From positions 135,451 to 199,450 of the forward strand of contig NZ_WTFT01000025.1 of assembly GCF_009861505.1 (NCBI RefSeq): 64,000 nt of DNA. The letters run 5' to 3'. Positions 34,046 to 42,367 of this stretch are shown here, piece by piece. The notes under the pieces were generated by a model, which did no database searches, was not told where the DNA came from, and was given only the letters and a program-made list of their open reading frames with translations. The DNA is from Pseudomonas izuensis. GTDB taxonomy: Bacteria > Pseudomonadota > Gammaproteobacteria > Pseudomonadales > Pseudomonadaceae. The stretch's first letter is position 1, and each line of letters starts with the position of its first letter. The position numbers and the translations under genes were made by a program.

Positions 34046-36076
34046 TCAAACCCGAAAGGCTCCGATCAGTTGCTTCAACTGGCCAACCTGCTCAGACAGC
34101 GCACGACTGACCTGCTCGGTCTGACTGGCACCTTTGGCCGTACGGTCACCTGCGTGGTTGATCTGCACAATGTTGCGGTCTATGTCGTGCGTCACAGCTG
34201 TCTGCTCTTGGGCTGCCGTCGCGATTTGCTGATTTTGATTGACGATTCCCGCCACCGCTTCGAAGATTTTTTCCAAGGACAGTCTCACCTGGGTGGACTG
34301 GTCGACCGTGCTGCTAGCCATTTGATGACTTGCATTCATCACTTTGACGGCGGCGCTAACCCCCGAATGCAACTTGCCGATCATGAGCTCGATTTCTTCA
34401 GTGGAGATTTGCGTGCGCTTGGCCAGGCTGCGCACCTCATCAGCTACCACTGCGAATCCACGTCCTTGCTCGCCTGCCCGGGCAGCTTCGATAGCCGCAT
34501 TGAGTGCGAGGAGGTTGGTTTGTTCAGCAATGGCCTTGATGACATCGAGCACTTGACTGATCGAACTGCTATCGCTTGCGAGTTGATTGATGACAACCAC
34601 CGACTGGTCTAGTTCTCTGGCCAATTGTTCAATGCTGTCGACCTGAGATTCGACCAGACTACGACCAATGATGGTTTCCTTATTGACACTCTGCGCGCTG
34701 TCTACCGCGGCGGCTGCATTTCGTGCCACTTCTTGCGCAGTTACGAACAATTCATTCATCGCGGTCGCAATCAATTCGATCTGCTGGCGCTGGTCCGATA
34801 CAGCCTCGCTACTCTCGTTAGATGCGAGCTCTACTCGACCGGCCTGGCTTTCGACCTCAGCGACCGTTTGCCCGACCCGCTGAATTAATTGATGTACCTT
34901 GCCGATAGTGCCGTTTATGACCTTACCTAGCTCACCCAGTTCGTCCCTGCTTTGAGTTCCTACCTGGACAGTCATATCCCCGGCGGCCATATCATCCATC
35001 GCCAAGCTGAAGTCTTTCAACGTGCTGCGGATCGCCACGTAGAACCCGGCGTACAGATACCCGATCGAAAGAAATACCAATAGCAACGCAGCCACAAGGA
35101 GGATCATCCGCTGTTGATCACTGCCTAAACGCTGCTTTAGCTCACTACCAAGGTAGGAAAGGGTTGCACTGTAAAACTGGTCGGTCTTATCGATTTCGAC
35201 GCTCATCTGATCGTAGAATTTTTGCCAGGAAGCATTACTGTCAGTGTCTTGCAACAAGTAGCTATCCAGCAGGGCGCCAGTGGCTGCCAATGAGTCGCGA
35301 CTCAGGCCTGCCTTGGCCGACAACATCGTGTGCGCACGGTCATTGCCAGCCAGCGCACCATCGATATGCTGGCTGTATTCGGCCTGCAATTTTTCCATCT
35401 GCTGCAAAGCACTTTCTACTTTGCCAAGTGCGCCCGAACTCCTTGAGCCACTGGCCAGCAGATATGCACCGAGTGAACGAGCTTCTCCCAATGCAAGGGT
35501 CACATCGGCACCACTATCGACAATCAGGTCGATCAGCTTTCGTTCATCGACGCCAGGATCAAGCGACAGACCACCTGCGGAAACAACAGACATGATCAAC
35601 AGTTGCGCATTGCCAAGCTGCTGCTTGATCCCGTGCTGTTGTTTGGCTTGAGTAGCATCGGCGTGCGCCTCTTGCAGCCACTTAATCAGCGCAGTCCGCT
35701 TGGCATTGATGTCGTCACCCAGGGCAGGCGTCAATGCAACAACCCACAGCCCTTGTAGACTCGATATCAAGCTCAACTCCAGACGCTTGATGCGATCGTT
35801 CAACTCCTCGCTTTGATAAGCCACGCCGACTTGAATCTGAATCCGTATCAGATTCTCAAGGCTCTCCATGTCGCTCCGAATTTTCAGACTGGTGGCAAGC
35901 GGTTGGAGGCTGGCTAATTCGGTTTTCGTGACGATGAATTGGGCATAGGCATCGCGGATCAGAAAGTAATTGGTCGCCAACATGGGCAGGAAAAACAGAA
36001 TGCTGATCAGACTGAATTTCATGCCGAAACTCAGGCGATTCATAAGCGAGATGGCGGGATGCAAGAGAGTTTTCAC
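34046..36076 (-). CDS. Methyl-accepting chemotaxis protein
   Basis: The 676-residue transmembrane receptor has TM1 at about residues 18-38, a mostly helical periplasmic domain of about 280 residues, and TM2 at about 322-345 (MILLVAALLLVFLSIGYLYAGFY). A HAMP domain and a cytoplasmic signalling domain follow, with the conserved hairpin EQTNLLALNAAIEAARAGEQGRGFAVVADEVR. There is no C-terminal methylesterase-tethering pentapeptide (it ends QLIGAFRV). It directs swimming via CheA/CheW. Its position between the hydrolase and the LDI-like gene suggests it senses the island's substrate. The sensor domain is not Cache-like, so it differs from the secreted double-Cache protein upstream. Confidence 0.92.
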   Translation of the reverse strand: MKTLLHPAISLMNRLSFGMKFSLISILFFLPMLATNYFLIRDAYAQFIVTKTELASLQPLATSLKIRSDMESLENLIRIQIQVGVAYQSEELNDRIKRLELSLISSLQGLWVVALTPALGDDINAKRTALIKWLQEAHADATQAKQQHGIKQQLGNAQLLIMSVVSAGGLSLDPGVDERKLIDLIVDSGADVTLALGEARSLGAYLLASGSRSSGALGKVESALQQMEKLQAEYSQHIDGALAGNDRAHTMLSAKAGLSRDSLAATGALLDSYLLQDTDSNASWQKFYDQMSVEIDKTDQFYSATLSYLGSELKQRLGSDQQRMILLVAALLLVFLSIGYLYAGFYVAIRSTLKDFSLAMDDMAAGDMTVQVGTQSRDELGELGKVINGTIGKVHQLIQRVGQTVAEVESQAGRVELASNESSEAVSDQRQQIELIATAMNELFVTAQEVARNAAAAVDSAQSVNKETIIGRSLVESQVDSIEQLARELDQSVVVINQLASDSSSISQVLDVIKAIAEQTNLLALNAAIEAARAGEQGRGFAVVADEVRSLAKRTQISTEEIELMIGKLHSGVSAAVKVMNASHQMASSTVDQSTQVRLSLEKIFEAVAGIVNQNQQIATAAQEQTAVTHDIDRNIVQINHAGDRTAKGASQTEQVSRALSEQVGQLKQLIGAFRV

Positions 36077-36212
36077 TGAGCGCCTCTGGTTTTTATGGTT
36101 ATTACGCAGACTGCGGGTTGCCCTTGTGAATTAACCGGCCAAGGCTCAAAAGCTCGTGCCGAGCTGTCGCTCGCGCAGTTACCTGGCGCAATTCAGCGGG
36201 TATACAAACATA

Positions 36213-36234
36213 TCAATCATATCTATGATTGATT
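36213..36234. promoter_or_regulatory. Perfect 22-bp operator upstream of the LDI-like gene
   Basis: ATCAATCAT and ATGATTGAT are exact inverted repeats around a four-base centre; the core is AATCAT-N4-ATGATT (36216-36231). Outer elements GTATACAAAC and GTTTATAC extend the symmetry imperfectly. It lies 36 bases before the LDI-like start and is the best copy in the window. Confidence 0.65.
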
Positions 36235-36270
36235 CGTTTATACACTGGAACCGCCTGGAGAATAAAAATA

Positions 36271-38187
36271 ATGTCCAGCCTCAGCCGACCGACTGCGGAC
36301 GTCAACGACGCAGTCCATCTGGGTGCCAACGAAGACGGACCCGTAACTCGGGCTAAGAAACGCCGTACCAGCATTATCTATGCCCTATTCGCCCTACTCG
36401 GCCTGGCCCCCTCGGTTCTAGGGGCGCATGCGGCCCTGCAAGCTTTCGGTCTCGGCCTGCTGTTCCCTGGGGCCGGTTTCTTTTCTATCGGTGGTTGGGC
36501 GCTATTGCTGGTACCGCTGACACTGGTCCTGTATCTAGTAGCGCTGATCGCCTGGTTCGGTTCAGGGATGATCGTTGCGCCCATCTTTATTTGGCTTGGA
36601 TCTGCGCTGCTCGCTGCAGCGTTAGTCGGTGAAGCACCCTGGCCAATAGGTGCAACGTTGGCAGTGGCGCTGTTTGCCCTTTATCGAATTCGTGGGGCGA
36701 TCAAGCAGCGTAAGGCGAAGGCCCAACTCGTAAAACGTCGTGAAGAGCGCAGCACCTACCTGCCGACAGCTACTCGCGCGGTCACTACTCGGGCTACTGA
36801 GGCGCCACCCGCAGATAAACGCGAATTGAGCCTGGACGAATTACAGGCGCTACGCTTCAACCTGGATTTGGCGTTACAACCGATCGGTTCCTTCGAGGGG
36901 TTCCAGACCATTGAGCAATTTCAGACCTCTGCGCTGCGCTATCAGTTAAACAGCATCGGCTATTCGCTAGCAGTCATGCAGACCGTCTATACGCCCAATT
37001 TCCACGGGTATGTGAACCATGCTCAGCGCAACGCGATCGACAAGGCGCTGAATAAGAGGGTGTGGGGATACTGGCGCTGGGAGCGGCTGTGGGGCCATTT
37101 ATCCTGGCGATTCGATCCGGTAGGCCGTGACAACATCATGCTAACGGGTTTTCTAGGCTTGCAAGTCTGTCTGTACATGACCGCAAGTGGCGACCGACGT
37201 TACACCGAGCCTGGTAGCCTGACCTTTACCTGGGGCAAACGACGCTTCGCCCATGACATCCACAGCATCGCCCGCTCCATCGATGAAAACTTCAGCCGCG
37301 CTGATTTCTGCCTCTATCCGTGTGAGCCGGGTTGGATCTACACGCCGTGCAATTTCATGGGCATGATGACTTTGATAGCCTATGACCGATTGTTCGGCAC
37401 GCAATTAGCCACCAAACACATGCCCCGTTTCCGGGAAAATCTGGAAAACGAATTCACGTTGGCAGACGGCGATTTGATTGTGCTGCGCAATGAGGTCACT
37501 GGTTCATCAGTCGCCTTCCCATTCGGCAATGAAGGACTCGCTCTTCTTTCTCATGCGCTGCTACCTGAGCGGGCCCGCCAGGCATGGGCTTTGGCAAGGC
37601 GAGAATACGTTAAGGAAGAGGGCGACAAAATCACCATTGAAGGCATGGAAAAAGGTGTCGACTTCGGCCGATACCGTAAGGCGCCGATAGGACACATCCA
37701 ACATATGCTAGGTGCGGCTGGGGAAATGGGTGACACCGCAGTGGTGACCGAGCTGCTTCGCCTGCTGGAAGAAATCGGCAAACCGACCCGCGAAAACGGT
37801 GTACTTAAGTACGAATGCTCCAGTGGACTGGCCGCCGACATGGTCCGCAGTCGTATCTTGCGCATGGGAGACTGGAGCCGGACAGTAAATGAAGGGCCAG
37901 CGCCATGCACGCAAAAAGGGCCGGTACTTAGCCAGGCACGCTACCCGCAAGTGCTTGTAGCGCGTGCATTCAGTCATGGGCATGACTTGGACATGACGCT
38001 TTATCCTGGCTTGGAACCGGGGCCTGAGGATATCGTGATTGAGCGTTTGGAAGCCAACGCCCATTATCAGTTGGTCGTTTCCGACTCACAGTCCAGCGTC
38101 CAGGCAGACATCAAGGGTCAATTGAAACTGACCGTAATGCTTTCAGGACGTACTGCAATATCACTGAAACCCAATTCGAAGTTTTGA
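36271..38187 (+). CDS. Membrane-anchored linalool dehydratase/isomerase (LDI)-like protein
   Basis: The 638-residue protein has about four transmembrane segments between residues 34 and 142. A soluble domain of roughly 430 residues follows, resembling linalool dehydratase/isomerase: WGYWRWERLWGHLSWRFDPVGRDNIMLTGFLGLQVCLY, TASGDRRYTEPGSLTF, and YPCEPGWIYTPCNFMG. The cysteines C351 and C360 are nine residues apart, the same spacing as the two active-site cysteines of the Castellaniella defragrans enzyme (as I recall it). That enzyme dehydrates or isomerises tertiary allylic terpene alcohols. The known enzyme is secreted to the periplasm; here the domain is membrane-tethered. The ATG at 36271 has GGAG upstream. 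Substrate and reaction are inference. Confidence 0.75.
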   Translation: MSSLSRPTADVNDAVHLGANEDGPVTRAKKRRTSIIYALFALLGLAPSVLGAHAALQAFGLGLLFPGAGFFSIGGWALLLVPLTLVLYLVALIAWFGSGMIVAPIFIWLGSALLAAALVGEAPWPIGATLAVALFALYRIRGAIKQRKAKAQLVKRREERSTYLPTATRAVTTRATEAPPADKRELSLDELQALRFNLDLALQPIGSFEGFQTIEQFQTSALRYQLNSIGYSLAVMQTVYTPNFHGYVNHAQRNAIDKALNKRVWGYWRWERLWGHLSWRFDPVGRDNIMLTGFLGLQVCLYMTASGDRRYTEPGSLTFTWGKRRFAHDIHSIARSIDENFSRADFCLYPCEPGWIYTPCNFMGMMTLIAYDRLFGTQLATKHMPRFRENLENEFTLADGDLIVLRNEVTGSSVAFPFGNEGLALLSHALLPERARQAWALARREYVKEEGDKITIEGMEKGVDFGRYRKAPIGHIQHMLGAAGEMGDTAVVTELLRLLEEIGKPTRENGVLKYECSSGLAADMVRSRILRMGDWSRTVNEGPAPCTQKGPVLSQARYPQVLVARAFSHGHDLDMTLYPGLEPGPEDIVIERLEANAHYQLVVSDSQSSVQADIKGQLKLTVMLSGRTAISLKPNSKF

Positions 38188-38190
38188 GAT

Positions 38191-38225
38191 TAAGGGGGGG
38201 ATGGCAATATCGCTCTCCCCTTTAT
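38191..38225 (+). terminator. Terminator after the LDI-like gene
   Basis: AAGGGGGGGA pairs imperfectly with TCTCCCCTTT, followed by TTATT. It begins a few bases past the stop codon and closes the catabolic island. Confidence 0.6.
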
Positions 38226-38859
38226 TCCTTCCATCTGGATTCGCTTTGGTTTGAAGGTTTGAGGTTCTCTTGCTGCGTAACGTGAAAGCCGTGATACCAG
38301 GCATGACCTCTGTGACACTCCATCCGTAGGACGGTATGCGTCGCGATGGAAATCACCTCAAGCCCACATCGAAATCCAAATTACACCTGGACGTAAATCG
38401 CCGGAGTCCGGATGGTTTTTTTGAATCACGCCCTTCTCCTCCCTGGCATACCGTCGATCGCGCCTCTGCACGCTTAAAACGCCATCTCAAATCTGTTGAA
38501 TTGCTGACTTCACCAGCCGTCCAACCACCTCGTACAGAGTTATTAGCGTAGGCAGTAGCGCAGTACGAAATCGTCGTTTCGCAGCCATTTTGACTATCCA
38601 CGTCGCAATGCGATCGAGGCGCTCAGCCAGAGTTTGCAATGCTTCTAGGGCAACTGCGCGTTCAATGTTTAGCGGTGTCCTCCTGCCTTATGCTAAAAAC
38701 TGTCGATACCGCGCCTTGTGTAACGAACTATTCCCATCTAGCGCTGTCAGCAGAATTGGATCCAAAAGTTACTTTAGAAATCTGGCTCGCTCGACAGGGG
38801 CCCCGAACAGTAGCCCGCGCCAGCGAATCTAGGACAAATTCAGCAGGAGGCTGTTTACC
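38226..38859. other. Junction between the catabolic island and the ICE core
   Basis: This 630-base stretch has no gene I can support. Small open frames exist on both strands but lack good ribosome sites or recognisable products. I looked for the 3' end of a tRNA (GGTTCGAATCC-like), as used by PAGI-2/ICEclc-type elements for attachment, and did not find one. A 55-codon leftward frame near 38510-38690 may be a remnant. Confidence 0.5.
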
Positions 38860-39597
38860 ATGGTCTCGATCAGAAACTTCTACCACCCTATCGATGCCGC
38901 GATCCTCTGGTGCGACCTCGCCGACCACCAAGGCGAAATTCTGCAGGTAGATCTCTCTCACCCTGGTAGTCTGCTCAAGCATTTCCCGCAGTGGCCTTTT
39001 CTCCACGCTTACGCCGAACGTATCTACGATGCTATCGTCTGTTGCGAGTTACCCGCGACCTACTTTGGACGTCCTATTACTCCTAAGGATCAGGCTGAAC
39101 GAGTTTATTGGTCCATTCGCCATACTGATCTGCGCGTTTGGTTTGCGCGTAACTACCCAGAAGAAAAGCCAGCATTCCTATTTTCCCAGAATATCGACCA
39201 TTCCGAATGCGTGAGCCTGACTGCGTATCTGTCCCTGCAAGCGGAGCGAGACGCCGGCGCCCGCGAAATTGAAAAACTACGCCAAACGCACTCGGCAATC
39301 GCCGATGAGGCGGCGGCTCTCGCCCTCGACCACCAAGGGCTGTCCGCGCAGCTTGGCGCATTTGAGGTTCCCTCCGAAGCGTCCGCATTCGTGCACTACA
39401 GGATCATTGGCGCCCTACTGGCGATCATGCTGGGAAAATCCAGAAGCGGCCGACCGCGGTCGATTTACAAGAACCAGGCTGCCGTTGTCGAGGCCATTAC
39501 CGAGCAGTTCCCTGGCCTTCCTGGCCTGAGCAAACGCACCCTTGATCGGAAATTTGCCGAAGCTCGCCGTCATTTGGCCCAAGCCCTACAGGCCTAA
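38860..39597 (+). CDS. ICE protein, candidate BisR-type activator
   Basis: The 245-residue protein has no strong family signature. Its C-terminal part (about residues 195-243, YKNQAAVVEAITEQFPGLPGLSKRTLDRKFAEARRHLAQAL) looks like a DNA-binding helix-turn-helix. AGGAGG lies 8 bases before the ATG. It sits directly upstream of alpA and parA. In ICEclc the gene in this position is bisR, whose product activates the alpA promoter and starts transfer-competence development. Size, position and a DNA-binding tail fit, but the assignment is by context only. The two palindromes at 39604-39636 between it and alpA are the natural target. Confidence 0.55.
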   Translation: MVSIRNFYHPIDAAILWCDLADHQGEILQVDLSHPGSLLKHFPQWPFLHAYAERIYDAIVCCELPATYFGRPITPKDQAERVYWSIRHTDLRVWFARNYPEEKPAFLFSQNIDHSECVSLTAYLSLQAERDAGAREIEKLRQTHSAIADEAAALALDHQGLSAQLGAFEVPSEASAFVHYRIIGALLAIMLGKSRSGRPRSIYKNQAAVVEAITEQFPGLPGLSKRTLDRKFAEARRHLAQALQA

Positions 39598-39603
39598 AAC
39601 CGA

Positions 39604-39636
39604 ATTGCCAGGCAATGGGTGCCATTGCCTGGCAAT
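39604..39636. promoter_or_regulatory. Two tandem 13-bp palindromes upstream of alpA
   Basis: ATTGCCAGGCAAT (39604-39616) and ATTGCCTGGCAAT (39624-39636) are each palindromic and differ only at the central base. Their centres are 20 bases apart, two helical turns, and the whole block is also one large inverted repeat with a 5-base centre. It is likely an operator for the alpA-parA operon, or possibly a parS-like site for the ParB-like protein. Confidence 0.7.
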
Positions 39637-39710
39637 GATTTCTCTGCTCTGCCGGCCTTCACTGAGTGTCACATCCCACCACGCGCCATCCGGCGCTAAG
39701 GAGTGACACC

Positions 39711-39914
39711 GTGCAACCTATCAACCCTGCCGATCGCCACATCATGCGTCGTGATGAGGTCGAACAAAAAACCGGATTCAAACGCTCACACATCTACAAC
39801 CTGATGAAAGCCGGACGGTTCCCGAAATGCCGCCGCATCGGCACGCGAGCCGTTGGTTGGGACTCACTGGAGATTGAGCAGTGGGTTCAGGATCGCTTGT
39901 CGACAGGAGTCTAG
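39711..39914 (+). CDS. alpA: AlpA family transcriptional regulator
   Basis: The 67-residue protein is a small MerR/excisionase-fold DNA-binding protein: IMRRDEVEQKTGFKRSHIYNLMKAGRFPKCRRIGTRAVGWDSLEIEQWVQDRL. The GTG at 39711 is favoured because AAGGAG lies 7 bases upstream. AlpA-type proteins act as activators or excision-related factors in mobile elements. It is the first gene of the ICE regulatory/partition operon, and its stop lies 5 bases before the parA start. Confidence 0.85.
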   Translation: MQPINPADRHIMRRDEVEQKTGFKRSHIYNLMKAGRFPKCRRIGTRAVGWDSLEIEQWVQDRLSTGV

Positions 39915-39919
39915 CTGGC

Positions 39920-40798
39920 ATGAAAGTTCTTTCGTTGATCTCGACCAAGGGCGGTGCCGGCAAGACTACTGTCGCCGCCAATATTGGTGGATTGCTCGCC
40001 GACTCAGGCTTGCGGGTGTTGCTGCTTGACCTGGACAGTCAACCGACGCTGTCCAGCTACTTCGCCTTGTGCGAACTCCGAGAGGCCGGCAGTTACGAAC
40101 TTATCTCGCAACGGCTCACTGCTCACGAGCAGGTGATCACCACCACCGTCATTCAACACCTTGAATTGATCGTGTCCAACGACCGCGCCGGGCATATTAA
40201 TGCCCTGCTGTTGCAAGCGGACGATGGCCGCCTTCGACTGCGTAACCTGCTGCCAGCCTTTCAGGATCGCTACGATGTGCTTATCGTCGATACCCAAGGC
40301 GCGCGCAGCGTCGTGGTAGAGATGGCCATCCTCGCCTCCGATTGTGCACTTTGCCCAGTCCCGCCGGAAATGCTTGCTGCGCGCGAGCTGCGGCGCGGTA
40401 CGCTCGGGCTGTTTGAGGAATTGGAGCCGTACCGCTACCTGGGGGTAGCATTGCCGTCGGTGAAGCTGTTGATGAACCAGGTCAACGCCAATCGCCGCGA
40501 TACTCGCTTGATCATGGAAAGCCTGAAAGCATCCTTCAAGACCGATCCTCATGTCAGCGTCTGCGCGACGGTGATTCCCGATCGAGTGGCCTATCTTAAT
40601 GCGGCCTCACTGGGGCTACCCGTGCACCGCGTCGACTTCGCCCCACCATCCGGTAGCCATAGCAGATGCGCTGCTGACGTAATGCGCGCTTTAGCGGTCG
40701 AGTTGTTTCCAGAGTGGACCGACCAGCTGAGCTCATCGCCGAGGAGCGGGCCTAACCTAACGTCAACAGCTGACAGCCGACTTATCCGTCGTGGCTGA
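39920..40798 (+). CDS. parA: ParA/Soj family partition ATPase
   Basis: The 292-residue ATPase starts with the deviant Walker A motif STKGGAGKTTVAANIGG, then LLLDLDSQPTLSSYF (A') and VLIVDTQGARS (Walker B region; the usual DTPPG reads DTQGA). It pairs with ParB-like proteins to segregate or maintain the excised element. In PAGI/ICEclc-type elements this gene (soj/parA) lies near one end. The ATG at 39920 removes an upstream extension that overlaps alpA. Confidence 0.9.
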   Translation: MKVLSLISTKGGAGKTTVAANIGGLLADSGLRVLLLDLDSQPTLSSYFALCELREAGSYELISQRLTAHEQVITTTVIQHLELIVSNDRAGHINALLLQADDGRLRLRNLLPAFQDRYDVLIVDTQGARSVVVEMAILASDCALCPVPPEMLAARELRRGTLGLFEELEPYRYLGVALPSVKLLMNQVNANRRDTRLIMESLKASFKTDPHVSVCATVIPDRVAYLNAASLGLPVHRVDFAPPSGSHSRCAADVMRALAVELFPEWTDQLSSSPRSGPNLTSTADSRLIRRG

Positions 40799-40812
40799 TC
40801 CGAGGATCTGTG

Positions 40813-42351
40813 ATGAAGCCGCCGACCTCCGAAGAAATCACGCGTCAACTGCAACAAGTCCATTTCCCGCAGAAGCCGGGTCGTGAGGTCACGGCCACTC
40901 CTGACGGCGACATGCCGATGGTCGTCAGTCTCGAGCAACTGCATCCCTACGAGCTCAATCCGCGTGTCATCCGCAACCCGCTGTATGACGAACTCAAAGC
41001 GTCGATACGCGAACGCGGCCTGGACCAGCCACCTTCCATCACACGTCGCCCAAATGAGCAGCATTTCATCATCCGCAACGGCGGCAACACCCGCTTGAGC
41101 ATCCTCGGTGAGCTATGGCAGGAAACCCGCGAGGAGCGTTTCTTTCGTATCCATTGCCTGTTTCGTCCCTGGCAATCCGAATCACATGCCTTGCTCGGGC
41201 ACTTGGCCGAGAGCGATTTGCATGGCCAGCTCACGTTCATCGAGCGAGCACTGGCGGTGGCGAAGCTCGAGGAAATGTTTCAAGAGCCTGGCGCCTCCCT
41301 GAGCCAACGTGAGTTGTCAGCGCGTTTGAGCCAAGGTGGGTACCCTGTCTCGCAATCTCATATCAGCCGAATGTTCGATGCGCTCGAACATCTGCTACCT
41401 GCTATTCCACAAGTCCTCTATGCAGGTCTCGGCAAGCCCGCCATCGAGCGGCTCATCACACTGCGGCGCCGAGCAGAATCGACCTGGAACCAGTATTTCG
41501 GTGATGCCCAACAATTTGCTCTGCTGTGGCTAGAGGTGTTGTCGACATTCGAAGGTGAAAAAACCGAACTGGATGCGAGTGAGCTGCAGGACGAGCTGAT
41601 CGCCAAAATGGCAGTGATCCTGAATCAGACGCCCCGCCTGCTGGCCCTGGAAATGCACCAGGAACAGCGTGTGCCGCCTCACGCATCAAACAACGCTCAC
41701 CCTCTGTCTCCAAGCGTGGAAGACGATCCGCCACCCCCCTCCCCAGAAAACGTGGACACCTCCGAAACATCAATCAAGTCGTCCAGCCCCAAGCAAAGAC
41801 GAAGTGGCGGCGACCCAATGCCGGCAAAAGAGCCCCGCCTTTCCCATATTCGGCAGGCGTTGAGTGACGAGCCGCTGGCGGTGAAGCAGCCCGACGGTAT
41901 TCATGATGTTCAGTCACCGGAGAACTCAACCACATCACACACCACCCTGCTGGATGGTATCCGTGGCTTGCGTGAGACCTGCGCTGCACTTGCGACCGAT
42001 CTAGCCAAATATGCCGATGCTGGCGCATTGGTCAGGCCGCAAGCTGACGGCCTGGGCTTCACCCTGTCGCTGGAACACCGCGAGCTGCTCAGCCCACGAT
42101 ACACCGGCATTCAGCTGCTGCTCTCGGCTCTGCTGCGTTTGCAAGATGACGTGGCCTGGGAACAACGTCAGCAGTTGCCGGCCGCGTTGTTTGGTCAGTT
42201 GCTGATCGGTGCCTACGATCTGCCATTTGCCGAACGCCCCGCTCTGACAGTTGGCCTCGAGCGGCTCCCCGACGCCCAGCTGGAGCAACTATTTACGTTG
42301 ATCCGCCACGCCCGGCGGCTGATCGATATGACGCTGTCGCCCATTCGTTAA
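40813..42351 (+). CDS. ParB-like ICE protein (candidate BisD equivalent)
   Basis: The 512-residue protein has an N-terminal ParB/Srx-like nuclease fold (LEQLHPYELNPRVIRNPLYDELKASIRERGLDQPPSI... IRNGGNTRLSIL) and a helix-turn-helix region near 155-200 (LSQRELSARLSQGGYPVSQSHISRMFDALEHLL). A proline-rich, poorly ordered linker (about 285-350) and a helical C-terminal part follow. It starts 14 bases after parA with GAGG upstream. In ICEclc the ParB-like and FlhC-like products of this operon form an activator of the transfer genes (BisDC, as I recall it). The gene order here agrees, but equivalence is inferred. Confidence 0.82.
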   Translation: MKPPTSEEITRQLQQVHFPQKPGREVTATPDGDMPMVVSLEQLHPYELNPRVIRNPLYDELKASIRERGLDQPPSITRRPNEQHFIIRNGGNTRLSILGELWQETREERFFRIHCLFRPWQSESHALLGHLAESDLHGQLTFIERALAVAKLEEMFQEPGASLSQRELSARLSQGGYPVSQSHISRMFDALEHLLPAIPQVLYAGLGKPAIERLITLRRRAESTWNQYFGDAQQFALLWLEVLSTFEGEKTELDASELQDELIAKMAVILNQTPRLLALEMHQEQRVPPHASNNAHPLSPSVEDDPPPPSPENVDTSETSIKSSSPKQRRSGGDPMPAKEPRLSHIRQALSDEPLAVKQPDGIHDVQSPENSTTSHTTLLDGIRGLRETCAALATDLAKYADAGALVRPQADGLGFTLSLEHRELLSPRYTGIQLLLSALLRLQDDVAWEQRQQLPAALFGQLLIGAYDLPFAERPALTVGLERLPDAQLEQLFTLIRHARRLIDMTLSPIR

Positions 42352-42367
42352 CGTGAGGAACCGCCTC

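Noticed and set aside
38353..38690. Small leftward frames in the island/ICE junction, possibly a transposase remnant
   Set aside because: One 55-codon frame has a smooth helical composition, but no start with a proper ribosome site and no recognisable transposase motif.
38226..38859. tRNA or attachment site at the ICE junction
   Set aside because: No cloverleaf or T-loop sequence and no repeat typical of tRNA-Gly attachment sites was found by eye.
39604..39636. Rho-independent terminator after the 38860-39597 gene
   Set aside because: The inverted repeat lacks a T run and is made of two separate 13-bp palindromes, which fits protein binding better.
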